Shown here piece by piece: positions 1-6,699 of a stretch of 9,356 bases of DNA. The notes beneath the pieces were generated by a model, which was not told where the DNA came from, did not search any database, and saw nothing but the letters and a program-made list of their open reading frames with translations. Each line of letters opens with the position of its first letter. Position 1 is the stretch's first letter. Source of the DNA: Armatimonadota bacterium (GTDB lineage Bacteria; Actinomycetota; Acidimicrobiia; Spongiisociales; UBA5794); assembly GCA_008501565.1 (NCBI GenBank), contig QQUL01000047.1, positions 1 through 9,356 on the forward strand, given 5' to 3'. Made by a program: the position numbers and the translations under genes.

Positions 1-223
1 CGCCTCGGGCCTCGCCCTCACGTGGGCGCGAGCGTTCGGGGAATTCGGTGCGACGTTGACCTTTGCGGGCAACGTGCAAGGGCGAACCCAGACGATGCCG
101 CTCGCAGTGTTCGTAGCCCTCGAATCGAATCGCAACGTTGCCATTGCCATGAGTCTCGTCATGGTCGCCGTCTCGCTCGTGGTGCTGGTGCTCCTCCGTG
201 ACCGATGGTGGAGGGTGTCGTGA
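1..223 (+). CDS. modB: Molybdate ABC transporter permease ModB, C-terminal end (5' part outside window)
   Basis: Frame 2 is open from the left edge to the TGA at 221-223 and gives the last 73 residues of a membrane permease. The segment ARAFGEFGATLTFAGN followed by GRTQTMPLAVFVALES is the very conserved cytoplasmic loop and following stretch of ModB-type permeases of the molybdate/sulfate family. A last hydrophobic helix (about AIAMSLVMVAVSLVVLVLL) and a short basic tail, RDRWWRVS, finish the protein. By family knowledge ModB forms the dimeric inner-membrane channel that takes molybdate from ModA and is driven by ModC. The ATPase gene follows with overlapping ends, which supports the assignment. 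The start and the binding protein gene lie off the window. Confidence 0.93.
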   Translation, partial: ASGLALTWARAFGEFGATLTFAGNVQGRTQTMPLAVFVALESNRNVAIAMSLVMVAVSLVVLVLLRDRWWRVS

Positions 224-1290
224 CAGAAAACGGACTTTCGGCCGACATCAAGCTCGCAGGCAGCGACGGGTTTGTGCTGGACGTCTCGGTCGGTATCGCC
301 CCTGGATCCACCCTTGTCGTGCTCGGCCCAAACGGTGCTGGCAAGTCGACGCTGGTCGCCGCACTCGTTGGACTTTCCCCAATCGATGAAGGAAGGATCG
401 AGCTTGCCGGTGTTGTTCTCGAGGACACCGAAGCTGGCATTTCCCTTCCGCCGTCGCGTCGGGGCATCGGTGTCATGTTCCAAGATGGCCTTCTTTTTCC
501 GCACCTCTCGGTCAGGGACAACATCGCGTTCGGCCTCAAGAGCACGGGCGTTTCGAAGGAAGAAGTAGCGCAGCGCACCGACCACTGGATGGACCGCTTC
601 GACCTCGTCGGTTTGGCCGAGCGCAGACCACCTGAGCTGTCGGGTGGTGAAGCGCAGCGAGTCGCTCTGGCCCGTGCCGTGGCAACCAAACCCAAGCTCC
701 TGATTCTCGATGAACCACTCGGGTCACTGGACGTCACCATGAAGGCACACGCACGGCGGACCATCGCAGAGTTCCTCGATTCATATGACGGTCCGGCTCT
801 GGTGATTACCCATGACCCGACTGAGGCCTTCTTGCTTGGCGATGAGCTGTGCATTCTTGAGGACGGGCTGATCAGTCAATCGGGGACGGCCCAGGAGATT
901 CGGCTCCATCCACGGTCCCGCTATGCCGCGGACCTTGCGGGTACCAACCTGTTTGAGGGGACCGCATCCGATGGCGTGATCGACATCGGCGGACACAACC
1001 TGTACATGCCGGCACACGATGTTTCAGGTGAGGTCATCGTCACCTTTCACCCGCGAGCTGTTGCGATTCACCGCTCACAGCCCGAAGGCAGCCCGCGGAA
1101 CATGTGGAAGACGGCCATCGCGCATGTCGAGTCGCTCGGAGACACCGCACGGATAGCGACTTCGGCCCCGCTGCCCGTGACAGCCGAGGTGACGATGGAA
1201 TCCACACGATCTCTCGACCTTGATCCTGGTGTGGAGGTGTGGCTTTCGGTCAAGGCAACGGAACTGCACGTACAGCTGGTCGCGGGGTGA
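220..1290 (+). CDS. modC: Molybdate ABC transporter ATP-binding protein ModC
   Basis: This is the cytoplasmic ATPase of the molybdate importer, 356 residues from the GTG at 220, the usual ModC length. Visible motifs are Walker A GPNGAGKST (residues 36-44), the signature LSGGEAQR (140-147), Walker B LLILDEP with catalytic Glu at about 165, the D-loop SLD, and the switch His in THD (198). The last ~110 residues look like the TOBE/MOP-type regulatory domain that binds oxyanions in ModC, though this part is less conserved and is inferred. I chose GTG 220 because GGAGGG lies at 210-215, just upstream, and the start overlaps the modB stop (GTGA). An in-frame ATG at 205 would add five residues but has no ribosome site. 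A related importer for tungstate or sulfate is possible, but the modB partner favours molybdate. Confidence 0.92.
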   Translation: MTENGLSADIKLAGSDGFVLDVSVGIAPGSTLVVLGPNGAGKSTLVAALVGLSPIDEGRIELAGVVLEDTEAGISLPPSRRGIGVMFQDGLLFPHLSVRDNIAFGLKSTGVSKEEVAQRTDHWMDRFDLVGLAERRPPELSGGEAQRVALARAVATKPKLLILDEPLGSLDVTMKAHARRTIAEFLDSYDGPALVITHDPTEAFLLGDELCILEDGLISQSGTAQEIRLHPRSRYAADLAGTNLFEGTASDGVIDIGGHNLYMPAHDVSGEVIVTFHPRAVAIHRSQPEGSPRNMWKTAIAHVESLGDTARIATSAPLPVTAEVTMESTRSLDLDPGVEVWLSVKATELHVQLVAG

Positions 1291-1315
1291 ACGTCGACGC
1301 GACGGGCAAGGCGTG

Positions 1316-1343
1316 AGCCGAAAGCCGTGGATCGAAAGCTAAT
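1316..1343 (+). repeat. Degenerate 7-base repeat, copy 1 (modC-tatB gap)
   Basis: Four 7-base units fit here, beginning AGCCGAA, AGCCGTG and GATCGAA, in the short gap between modC and the Tat genes. The first two units match the middle of the array at 8554-8567 (AGCCGAA AGCTGTG) at 13 of 14 bases, so this looks like an eroded copy of the same repeat. It also overlaps the proposed -10 element. Alone it would be too weak to call; the match to the other two copies supports it. Confidence 0.45.
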
Positions 1344-1345
1344 GT
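1340..1345 (+). promoter_or_regulatory. Possible -10 element for leaderless tat transcript
   Basis: TAATGT fits the actinobacterial TANNNT -10 pattern and ends six bases before the ATG of the Tat gene. There is no purine-rich ribosome site in between (CCGCCC). This arrangement is typical of leaderless mRNAs in actinobacteria. No convincing -35 hexamer is visible, so this is only a candidate. Confidence 0.35.
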
Positions 1346-1351
1346 CCGCCC

Positions 1352-1717
1352 ATGGGCAGCCTTTCTTTCGCGGAGATCGTGACCATTGTCGTCGTGATCC
1401 TGATCATCTTCGGTCCCAACCGATTGCCGGAATTTGCCCGCAAGATCGGGGAGCTTCTCTCGAAGGCTCGCCAAGCGACCTCCCAGTTCGCCCAAGAGGT
1501 GTCAGGCGAGTGGAGCGATGCAGCTGATCCGATCAAGACCGCCAAGGAGGATTTTCAGGGGATCAAGGACGACCTGAAGCAGGCCGGATCGACCTTTACC
1601 GGATTCGGTGAGACGAACCTCAGCGGCTCAGACCCGAAGCGGATTGGGGCAGATTCTCCTGAATCACCCGGTGACACCGCATCTGAAGACGATGACAGTG
1701 GAGACAGCGCGGGATGA
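1352..1717 (+). CDS. tatB: Sec-independent (Tat) translocase subunit, TatA/TatB family
   Basis: This 121-residue protein has the TatA/B plan: a short outer N-terminus, one membrane helix (about residues 6-20), the hinge FGPNRLPEF (20-28), an amphipathic helix to about residue 50, and a long acidic, Ser/Asp-rich tail ending SEDDDSGDSAG. TatB with TatC forms the receptor for twin-arginine signal peptides, while TatA polymerises to form the pore. The GP at the hinge, the lack of a TatA-like FKK stretch after the amphipathic helix, and the direct coupling to tatC lean towards TatB. A TatA, or a protein serving both roles, cannot be excluded. It shares an ATGA overlap with tatC. The ATG has no clear ribosome site, in line with leaderless initiation. 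Confidence 0.85.
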   Translation: MGSLSFAEIVTIVVVILIIFGPNRLPEFARKIGELLSKARQATSQFAQEVSGEWSDAADPIKTAKEDFQGIKDDLKQAGSTFTGFGETNLSGSDPKRIGADSPESPGDTASEDDDSGDSAG

Positions 1718-2427
1718 CAACGACAACAATGCCGTTCTCCGAGCATCTGACCGAGCTCCGCCAACGCCTCATCAAGTGCGTCATTGCCATCGGAATCGGG
1801 ACGGTGGTTGCGTTCATCTTCAATGAGCAGATTCTCGATGTACTCGTCGAGCCCTACCGCAAGCTCGATCCCGATGCCGCCCTTGCAACCTTCAGGGTGA
1901 CCGAAGCGTTCAGCGTCGTCATGCGTCTGTCACTCTGGGGAGGTGCGATCCTTGCGAGTCCCGTCATCACGTATCAAGTGTGGCGGTTCGTTGAACCTGC
2001 GTTGTCGAAGCGTGAAAAGCGCTGGGTCATTCCAATCGTCGCAATCCTCGCGTTTCTCTTTCTCCTGGGTGTGGTCGTCGGGTATCTGGCGCTCGAACGA
2101 GGACTCAACTTCCTTCTGGACTTCGGAGGAGACGCCCTTGTTCCCGTCATCGGGGCCGACTACTACCTGAAGTTTGCGATGCGATTCCTCCTCGCGTTCG
2201 GGATCGCATTCCAGTTCCCGGTGTTTCTGTTTGCCGCCGCCGCATTCGGAATGCTCACAAGCCGGACGCTGCGATCCAACCGAAGGTGGGCAGTCGTTCT
2301 CATCCTGATCGCAGCAGCCTTCATCACCCCGAGCGGGGATCCACTCACCCTGATGATGCTTGCCGCGCCGCTCTACATCCTCTACGAGATCGCCATCGTT
2401 GCGATCAGGGTGATATTGAAGAAATAG
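1714..2427 (+). CDS. tatC: Sec-independent protein translocase TatC
   Basis: At 237 residues this is the usual TatC length, with about six hydrophobic helices. Family hallmarks are present in order: the N-terminal HLTELRQRL (residues 11-19), whose Glu14 corresponds to the signal-peptide-binding Glu15 of E. coli TatC; YQVWRFVEPAL followed by KREKRW (about 87-104, with Glu101 in the position of Glu103); the AFGIAFQFPV segment (161-170); and the TPSGDP loop (205-210). TatC recognises the twin-arginine motif and organises TatA/TatB in the cytoplasmic membrane. The position of E. coli Glu170 is Gln167 here, a change I believe is found in other TatC proteins. The gene starts inside the stop codon of the upstream Tat subunit, implying translational coupling, and ends in a strong hairpin. 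Confidence 0.96.
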   Translation: MTTTTMPFSEHLTELRQRLIKCVIAIGIGTVVAFIFNEQILDVLVEPYRKLDPDAALATFRVTEAFSVVMRLSLWGGAILASPVITYQVWRFVEPALSKREKRWVIPIVAILAFLFLLGVVVGYLALERGLNFLLDFGGDALVPVIGADYYLKFAMRFLLAFGIAFQFPVFLFAAAAFGMLTSRTLRSNRRWAVVLILIAAAFITPSGDPLTLMMLAAPLYILYEIAIVAIRVILKK

Positions 2428-2448
2428 TCGGACGCGGGGCGTCCGACT
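2426..2448. terminator. GC-rich hairpin between convergent tatC and dppF, likely bidirectional terminator
   Basis: A perfect 10-base stem (AGTCGGACGC / GCGTCCGACT) with a GGG loop starts inside the tatC stop codon. On the + strand it is followed by GTTTC, and on the - strand by ATTTCTTC, so it could stop transcripts from both sides. The T-runs are short, hence some doubt about intrinsic termination. Confidence 0.7.
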
Positions 2449-2450
2449 GT

Positions 2451-2485
2451 TTCAGCTCTCAGCTATCGGCTTTCAGCTTTTCGCT
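2451..2485 (-). repeat. Degenerate 7-base repeat, copy 2 (overlaps 3' end of dppF)
   Basis: Five consecutive 7-base units on the + strand read TTCAGCT, CTCAGCT, ATCGGCT, TTCAGCT and TTTCGCT. Read on the - strand they are AGCTGAA-like and match the units at 8540-8588. The array lies directly beside the tatC/dppF terminator and covers the dppF stop codon and its last codons. Confidence 0.65.
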
Positions 2486-3474
2486 GCCAAGCGGCCGGTT
2501 CGGACGTGGCAGGACGCAAGGTGATCAGCGTTCGTCGTCGATTGCTCCAGTTGGGGTACCTCGACGTCGCACACACCTTCGACAGCGATGGGACACCGCG
2601 GATGGAAGAAGCACCCCGATGGTGGATCGATCGGTGACGGCACCTCACCTTGAAGAATCGTGCGATTTCGAGGACGATCGGGATCAGGGATCGGGATCGC
2701 GGAGAGCAATGCCTCGGTGTAGGGATGGAGCGGGTTCTTGTACAGGCTCTCGCGGTCAGTGATTTCCGCAATCCTGCCCAGATACATGACGGCGACGCGG
2801 TCTGAAATGTGCTCGACCACTGCGAGGTTGTGTGCAATGAACAACAGTGTCAGATCCAGCTCCGACTGCAACTCCTTCAACAGGTTGAGGACCTGGGCTT
2901 GGACCGACACATCGAGCGCTGACACGGGCTCGTCCGCGACGACGAAATCGGGCTCAAGGATGAGAGCTCGTGCGATGCCGATCCGCTGGCGTTGCCCTCC
3001 AGAGAATTCGTGTGGGAAGCGGCTCGCGTGGTGTGCCTCGAGCCCCACAAGTTCGAGCATCTTTGTGACTCGGTCGCGTCGTTCGTCCTTGTCACCGATG
3101 CCATGGAGCCTGAGCCCCTCTGAGATCGAGTTCCCGACCTGGGTTCGGGGGTCAAGCGACGAGTACGGATCCTGGAAGATGATCTGGACGCGTCGTCGGA
3201 ACGGCTTGAGCTGCTTGCCCTTGAGATGTGTGATGTCAGCGCCGTCAAAGATGATCTTCCCCGACGTGGGTTCGAGCAACCGGGTGAGCAACCGGCCAAG
3301 GGTGGACTTGCCACACCCGGACTCCCCAACGAGTCCAACGGTTTCACCCCTTGAAATGGACATGGTCACACCGGCAACGGCATTGACGGTTGCGACCTGC
3401 CGCTGGAGCACCCCGCCTTTGACAGGGAACTCCTTGACGAGATCGGTGAGCTCAACGAGCGGTCGATCACTCAT
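2473..3474 (-). CDS. dppF: Peptide ABC transporter ATP-binding protein, DppF/OppF type
   Basis: This is the second ATPase of the peptide importer, 333 residues. Motifs are Walker A GESGCGKS (50-57), Q-loop FQDPYSSLDPR (100-110), signature FSGGQRQR (157-164), Walker B FVVADEP with its Glu at 182, and switch His215. The C-terminal oligopeptide-transporter extension PGCFFHPRCP... carries four Cys (288, 294, 302, 322), the pattern that binds a 4Fe-4S cluster in some DppD/DppF proteins. I start it at ATG 3472-3474, which overlaps the dppD stop by 8 bases and is preceded by GGGGGAAG on the coding strand. The same frame stays open 53 codons upstream into dppD, but those residues do not resemble the family. 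The N-terminal VELTDLVKEFPVKGGVLQR is typical of DppF. The last codons and the stop lie within the 7-base repeat. Confidence 0.95.
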   Translation of the reverse strand: MSDRPLVELTDLVKEFPVKGGVLQRQVATVNAVAGVTMSISRGETVGLVGESGCGKSTLGRLLTRLLEPTSGKIIFDGADITHLKGKQLKPFRRRVQIIFQDPYSSLDPRTQVGNSISEGLRLHGIGDKDERRDRVTKMLELVGLEAHHASRFPHEFSGGQRQRIGIARALILEPDFVVADEPVSALDVSVQAQVLNLLKELQSELDLTLLFIAHNLAVVEHISDRVAVMYLGRIAEITDRESLYKNPLHPYTEALLSAIPIPDPDRPRNRTILQGEVPSPIDPPSGCFFHPRCPIAVEGVCDVEVPQLEQSTTNADHLASCHVRTGRLAAKS

Positions 3475-4570
3475 CGACTTCCCCCGTCCCGGCAGAGTCG
3501 TCGGAGTGCTCCGGTCTGAACGATGCGTCGTCCTCGTACAGGAAGCAGCGCACATGGTGGCCCGGTGCGATCTCTCGCAGCTCCGGGATCTGCTGGGTGC
3601 AGATCTCGAGTTCGTTCTGGATTCTTGCCACACATCGAGAGGCGAACCGGCATCCCGGTGGAAGGTCGATCAGGTTCGGGACAACACCGGGGATGGTCTC
3701 AAGCGTGTCAACGATCGACCCCAGGACGGGGATGGAAGCGATCAGGCCCTGGGTGTACGGATGCTTCGGGCTCTTGAACAGAGTGCTGACATCGGTTTCC
3801 TCGACGATCTCGCCGGCATACATCACGGCAATCCGATCCGCCATCTCGGCAACGACGCCCAGATCGTGGGTGATCAGCACAACGGCAGTCCTTGACGTTT
3901 CCTGAAGGTCGCGGATCAAATCGAGGATCTGGGCCTGGATTGTCACATCGAGGGCAGTCGTTGGTTCGTCGGCGATCAGCAGCTCAGGTTCACACGCGAG
4001 TGCCATTGCGATCATCACACGCTGGGCCATGCCACCGGACAGTTCGTGGGGATAGGCCCGTGCACGGGACTCGGGGTCCGGGATGCCGACCTTTTTCAGC
4101 ATCTCGATGACCATTTCGTCCTCGGTGTCGTCATCCCAGTCGCGATGCAGCTCAAACACCTCTTTGATCTGCACGCCGACCCTCTGCACCGGGTTCAGAG
4201 CACTTCCGGGCTGTTGGAAAATCATCGACATGTGCTCGCCGCGCAGCTTGCGGACGTCATCAGCATCCATTTGTGCGATGTCCTGCCCATTGAACAGGAT
4301 TTCACCCGCCACAACCTCACCGGGATGCGGTATCAGACCCATGATTGAGAGCGAGGTCACCGACTTGCCGCAGCCAGACTCCCCGACGATGCCGAGGACC
4401 TCGCCCCGCTTTACTTTCAGTGACACCCCGTCCACCGCCTTGACCACACCGTCACGAGTGTCGAAGTGCGTCTTGAGTCCCTTGATCTCAAGGAGATACT
4501 CAGACATCTCGATGACCGGCGGCTCCATGGCGGTCACCGCGTTCTTGTTGGAGGTTCGTCGCGTCTTCAT
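3467..4570 (-). CDS. dppD: Peptide ABC transporter ATP-binding protein, DppD/OppD type
   Basis: This is the first ATPase of the importer, 367 residues. It shows Walker A GESGCGKS (63-70), Q-loop FQQPGSALNPV (118-128), signature LSGGMAQR (177-184), Walker B LLIADEPTTALD (197-208) and switch His235. The C-terminal extension PPGCRFASRC... has Cys307, 313, 324 and 342, a probable 4Fe-4S site by family knowledge. The start ATG at 4568-4570 overlaps the dppC stop (ATGA), which supports it, although ribosome-site pairing is weak. Internal Met15 or Met22 (MSEYLLEIKGL) would fit the family's usual N-terminus better, so the first ~20 residues may be untranslated or dispensable. With DppF it forms the heterodimer that powers DppB/DppC in the membrane. 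Confidence 0.95.
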   Translation of the reverse strand: MKTRRTSNKNAVTAMEPPVIEMSEYLLEIKGLKTHFDTRDGVVKAVDGVSLKVKRGEVLGIVGESGCGKSVTSLSIMGLIPHPGEVVAGEILFNGQDIAQMDADDVRKLRGEHMSMIFQQPGSALNPVQRVGVQIKEVFELHRDWDDDTEDEMVIEMLKKVGIPDPESRARAYPHELSGGMAQRVMIAMALACEPELLIADEPTTALDVTIQAQILDLIRDLQETSRTAVVLITHDLGVVAEMADRIAVMYAGEIVEETDVSTLFKSPKHPYTQGLIASIPVLGSIVDTLETIPGVVPNLIDLPPGCRFASRCVARIQNELEICTQQIPELREIAPGHHVRCFLYEDDASFRPEHSDDSAGTGEVDE

Positions 4571-5520
4571 CGATTCAGGGCCGGGTCAAGGGCGTCGCGC
4601 AAGCCGTCGCCCATCAGGTTGAAGCCCAGCACGGTGAGCATGATCGCAAAGCCTGGGAAGAAGACGAGGTGCGGTGCCGTGAACAGGTTGTTGCGTTCAG
4701 AGGCGAGCATGGAACCCCACTCCGGGTTCGGCGGCTGCGCTCCGAGTCCGAGGAAAGACAGACCAGCGGCCTCGAGGATTGCGGTAGCGACTCCGAGCGT
4801 TGCGAGAACCACGAGTGGAGTGAGAGCATTCGGAACCACACGGCGCAGCAGCAGCTGCCGGCTTGACGCCCCGAGCGCGATCGATGCCTGGACATAGTCG
4901 GATTCCTTGATGGCCAGCACTTGGGCACGCATGACGCGCGCGTACGCCGGGATGGCGACAATGGCGATTGCTATGAGAGCATTCTCAAGCCCGGGGCCAA
5001 GCACGGCGACGATGGCAATAGCAAGCAGCAGGGACGGGAAGCCGAGAATCACGTCCATGATCCGCATGATGATGTTGTCGAACCACCCACCGACGTACCC
5101 GGCAACGGCTCCGAAGAAACTACCGACGAGGAGAGCGATGGTGACGGTGAAGAACCCGAGCGTGAGGCTGATACGAGCGCCGTAAATGACTCGGGAGAAC
5201 TCGTCTCGCACGTTTCCGTCTGTTCCCATGATGTGTTGTGGCGTGTTCTCATCGCAGCCAAGGATGTGAACGCACGGCGGGTCCCTCGGACCGACGTCCT
5301 CCTTGCCGATGAGCACCTGATTCGGCGGATACGGGGCAATGATCGGGGCAAAGATTGCCATGAGGATGAGTGCGGTGACAATGCCAAGCCCAACCATGCC
5401 TGAGGTTCGTCCCCTGAAACGACGAATGGTCAGTCGCCATTGGCTCAGCGGCTTTTCCAACAGATCGTGCTGGGCGGACTGAGCCTCAAGGATCTCGATG
5501 GACTTCTGGCGCGAGATCAT
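4567..5520 (-). CDS. dppC: Peptide ABC transporter permease, DppC/OppC type
   Basis: This inner-membrane permease has 317 residues. A cytoplasmic N-terminal region ending FRGRTSGMVGLG leads into the first helix (about 43-63). An outer loop (64-112) follows, then the permease core. The cytoplasmic coupling loop ESDYVQASIALGASS...P lies at about 206-230, and the DppC hallmarks EAAGLSFLGLGAQPPNPEWG lie at about 250-269. The outer loop contains two Cys (83 and 89, PCVHILGC) six residues apart, in a place where I do not expect them in E. coli DppC. It pairs with DppB to form the translocation path for peptides or related solutes. The start overlaps the dppB stop (ATGA) and has a GGGTGGGTGG stretch just upstream. 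Confidence 0.95.
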   Translation of the reverse strand: MISRQKSIEILEAQSAQHDLLEKPLSQWRLTIRRFRGRTSGMVGLGIVTALILMAIFAPIIAPYPPNQVLIGKEDVGPRDPPCVHILGCDENTPQHIMGTDGNVRDEFSRVIYGARISLTLGFFTVTIALLVGSFFGAVAGYVGGWFDNIIMRIMDVILGFPSLLLAIAIVAVLGPGLENALIAIAIVAIPAYARVMRAQVLAIKESDYVQASIALGASSRQLLLRRVVPNALTPLVVLATLGVATAILEAAGLSFLGLGAQPPNPEWGSMLASERNNLFTAPHLVFFPGFAIMLTVLGFNLMGDGLRDALDPALNR

Positions 5521-6602
5521 TCGCCACCCACCCTGATACGCGGATCGAGATAGCCGTAGGACAGGTCAACGAGCAGATTCACGATCACATACCCGAGGGC
5601 AACGATGACCGTGATCCCCTGCACCACCGCATAGTCGCGGCCGGTGATGGCATCGAACAGCGCTCTTCCGACGCCGGCAAGATTGAAGACTGTTTCGGTG
5701 AGGACGGCCCCGCCGAGAAGCGCTCCGAGTTGAAGGCCGATGATCGTGACCACGGGAAGGAGCGAGTTGCGCATTGCGTGGCTCCGCACAACGCTGGACT
5801 CGCGGGTGCCCTTGGCCCGAGCGGTGCGAATGTAGTCCTTGTTCATCACCTCGAGAAGTGAGCTTCTCGTGATGCGGGCGATGATCGCAAGAGGGATCGT
5901 CGCAAGCGCGATGGCTGGCAGGATCATGTGCTTGATGGCATCCCAGAACACGTCCCACTGGAAGGTGATGAAGCTGTTGAAAATGTAGAAGTTGGAGATG
6001 AACTCGTTGAGATTCCCCCAGAACGTGTCAGGCGTGACCTCCCAGCCCCACACCTCGTAGTAGGGAGTCGGGAACACTCCGGCAGACAACCTGCCTGACG
6101 GGGGTAACTGGAAGATGGTGCCCTTCAACACGATCGCAAACAGGTAGGCAAGCATCAATCCAAGCCAGAAGACGGGCATAGAAACACCGACGTTGGCGAT
6201 CGCCATCGTGGCTGTGTCGACCGCCGAGTTGTGACGCCTGGCTGCGATGATGCCCATCGGTACACCGATCGCAATGGCGAGGAACAGTGCCGAGGCCGCT
6301 AGCTCGATCGTGAGGGGAAGGCGTTCGATGAGGATGTCGTTGACGGGCCGTGAGAAACGGATTGATTCGCCGAGGTTGAATGTGACGACGTTCTTCATGT
6401 AGATGCCGAGCTGAACCCATATCGGTTCGTTGAGTCCGTTGGCTTCATCGAAACGCTCGCATGCCTCAGCGGTCGCACGCTCGCCGAGAAGGGAGGTGCA
6501 TGGATCGCCAGGGATCGCTCTGATGAGAAAGAACACGACGACCATGATCCCGATGAGAACCGGGATTGCGAGGAGGGTGCGCCGTGTGATGAATCCGAGC
6601 AT
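5517..6602 (-). CDS. dppB: Peptide ABC transporter permease, DppB/OppB type
   Basis: This inner-membrane permease has 361 residues, somewhat longer than E. coli DppB (339). The N-terminal MLGFITRRTLLAIPVLIG and the first helix ending IRAIPGDP are standard. The coupling loop EVMNKDYIRTARAKG (251-265) with RNSLLPVV, and TETVFNLAGVGRALFDAI (302-319), are DppB hallmarks. The loop between PPSGR (167-171) and HMILPAI (225-231) is roughly 18 residues longer than in E. coli DppB from memory, and is rich in Trp, Phe and Tyr. The first outer loop has Cys35 and Cys48. I use ATG 6600-6602 because it matches the family N-terminus. A TTG at 6644 in the same frame adds 14 unlikely residues. Neither start has a strong ribosome site. 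Confidence 0.95.
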   Translation of the reverse strand: MLGFITRRTLLAIPVLIGIMVVVFFLIRAIPGDPCTSLLGERATAEACERFDEANGLNEPIWVQLGIYMKNVVTFNLGESIRFSRPVNDILIERLPLTIELAASALFLAIAIGVPMGIIAARRHNSAVDTATMAIANVGVSMPVFWLGLMLAYLFAIVLKGTIFQLPPSGRLSAGVFPTPYYEVWGWEVTPDTFWGNLNEFISNFYIFNSFITFQWDVFWDAIKHMILPAIALATIPLAIIARITRSSLLEVMNKDYIRTARAKGTRESSVVRSHAMRNSLLPVVTIIGLQLGALLGGAVLTETVFNLAGVGRALFDAITGRDYAVVQGITVIVALGYVIVNLLVDLSYGYLDPRIRVGGE

Positions 6603-6650
6603 GGTGGGAGCGCACAGCCTTTGATTAGTGGTCGCACCGCACAATAGAGG

Positions 6651-6676
6651 ACGGGGGAGGCATATGCCTCCCCCGT
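6651..6676. other. Perfect 26-base palindrome (hairpin) between binding protein gene and dppB
   Basis: ACGGGGGAGGCAT is followed directly by its exact reverse complement, so the RNA can form an 11-base, very GC-rich stem with an ATAT loop. It lies in the 97-base gap after the binding-protein stop codon and before dppB. No T-run follows it on the - strand (CCTCTATTG), so it is more likely a partial attenuator or a 3' end stabiliser, giving more binding protein than permease, than a full terminator. That role is inferred from other importer operons. Confidence 0.7.
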
Positions 6677-6699
6677 TTCCTCACATGGTTGCCTTGGCT

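Noticed and set aside
205..219. ATG start for modC at 205
   Set aside because: It has no ribosome site. The GTG at 220 has GGAGGG upstream and overlaps the modB stop.
159..854. 231-residue open frame on the - strand
   Set aside because: It lies antisense to modB/modC, has Ser/Arg-rich composition typical of a shadow frame and resembles no family, while modC on the + strand has all ATPase motifs.
2209..2220. TatC Glu170-to-Gln change as a loss of function
   Set aside because: Gln at this place is, to my knowledge, found in other TatC proteins, and the signal-peptide-binding Glu residues (14 and 101) are kept.
3475..3633. N-terminal extension of dppF by 53 residues
   Set aside because: The added residues overlap dppD, are Arg/Ser/Thr-rich and unlike the family. 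The ATG at 3474 has a ribosome-site-like stretch and gives the normal length.
2738..3895. 385-residue open frame on the + strand
   Set aside because: It runs antisense across dppF and dppD, both clear genes with intact motifs, and has low-complexity Ser/Arg composition.
6603..6644. TTG start for dppB at 6644
   Set aside because: It adds 14 residues before the standard family N-terminus MLGFITRR and has no good ribosome site.
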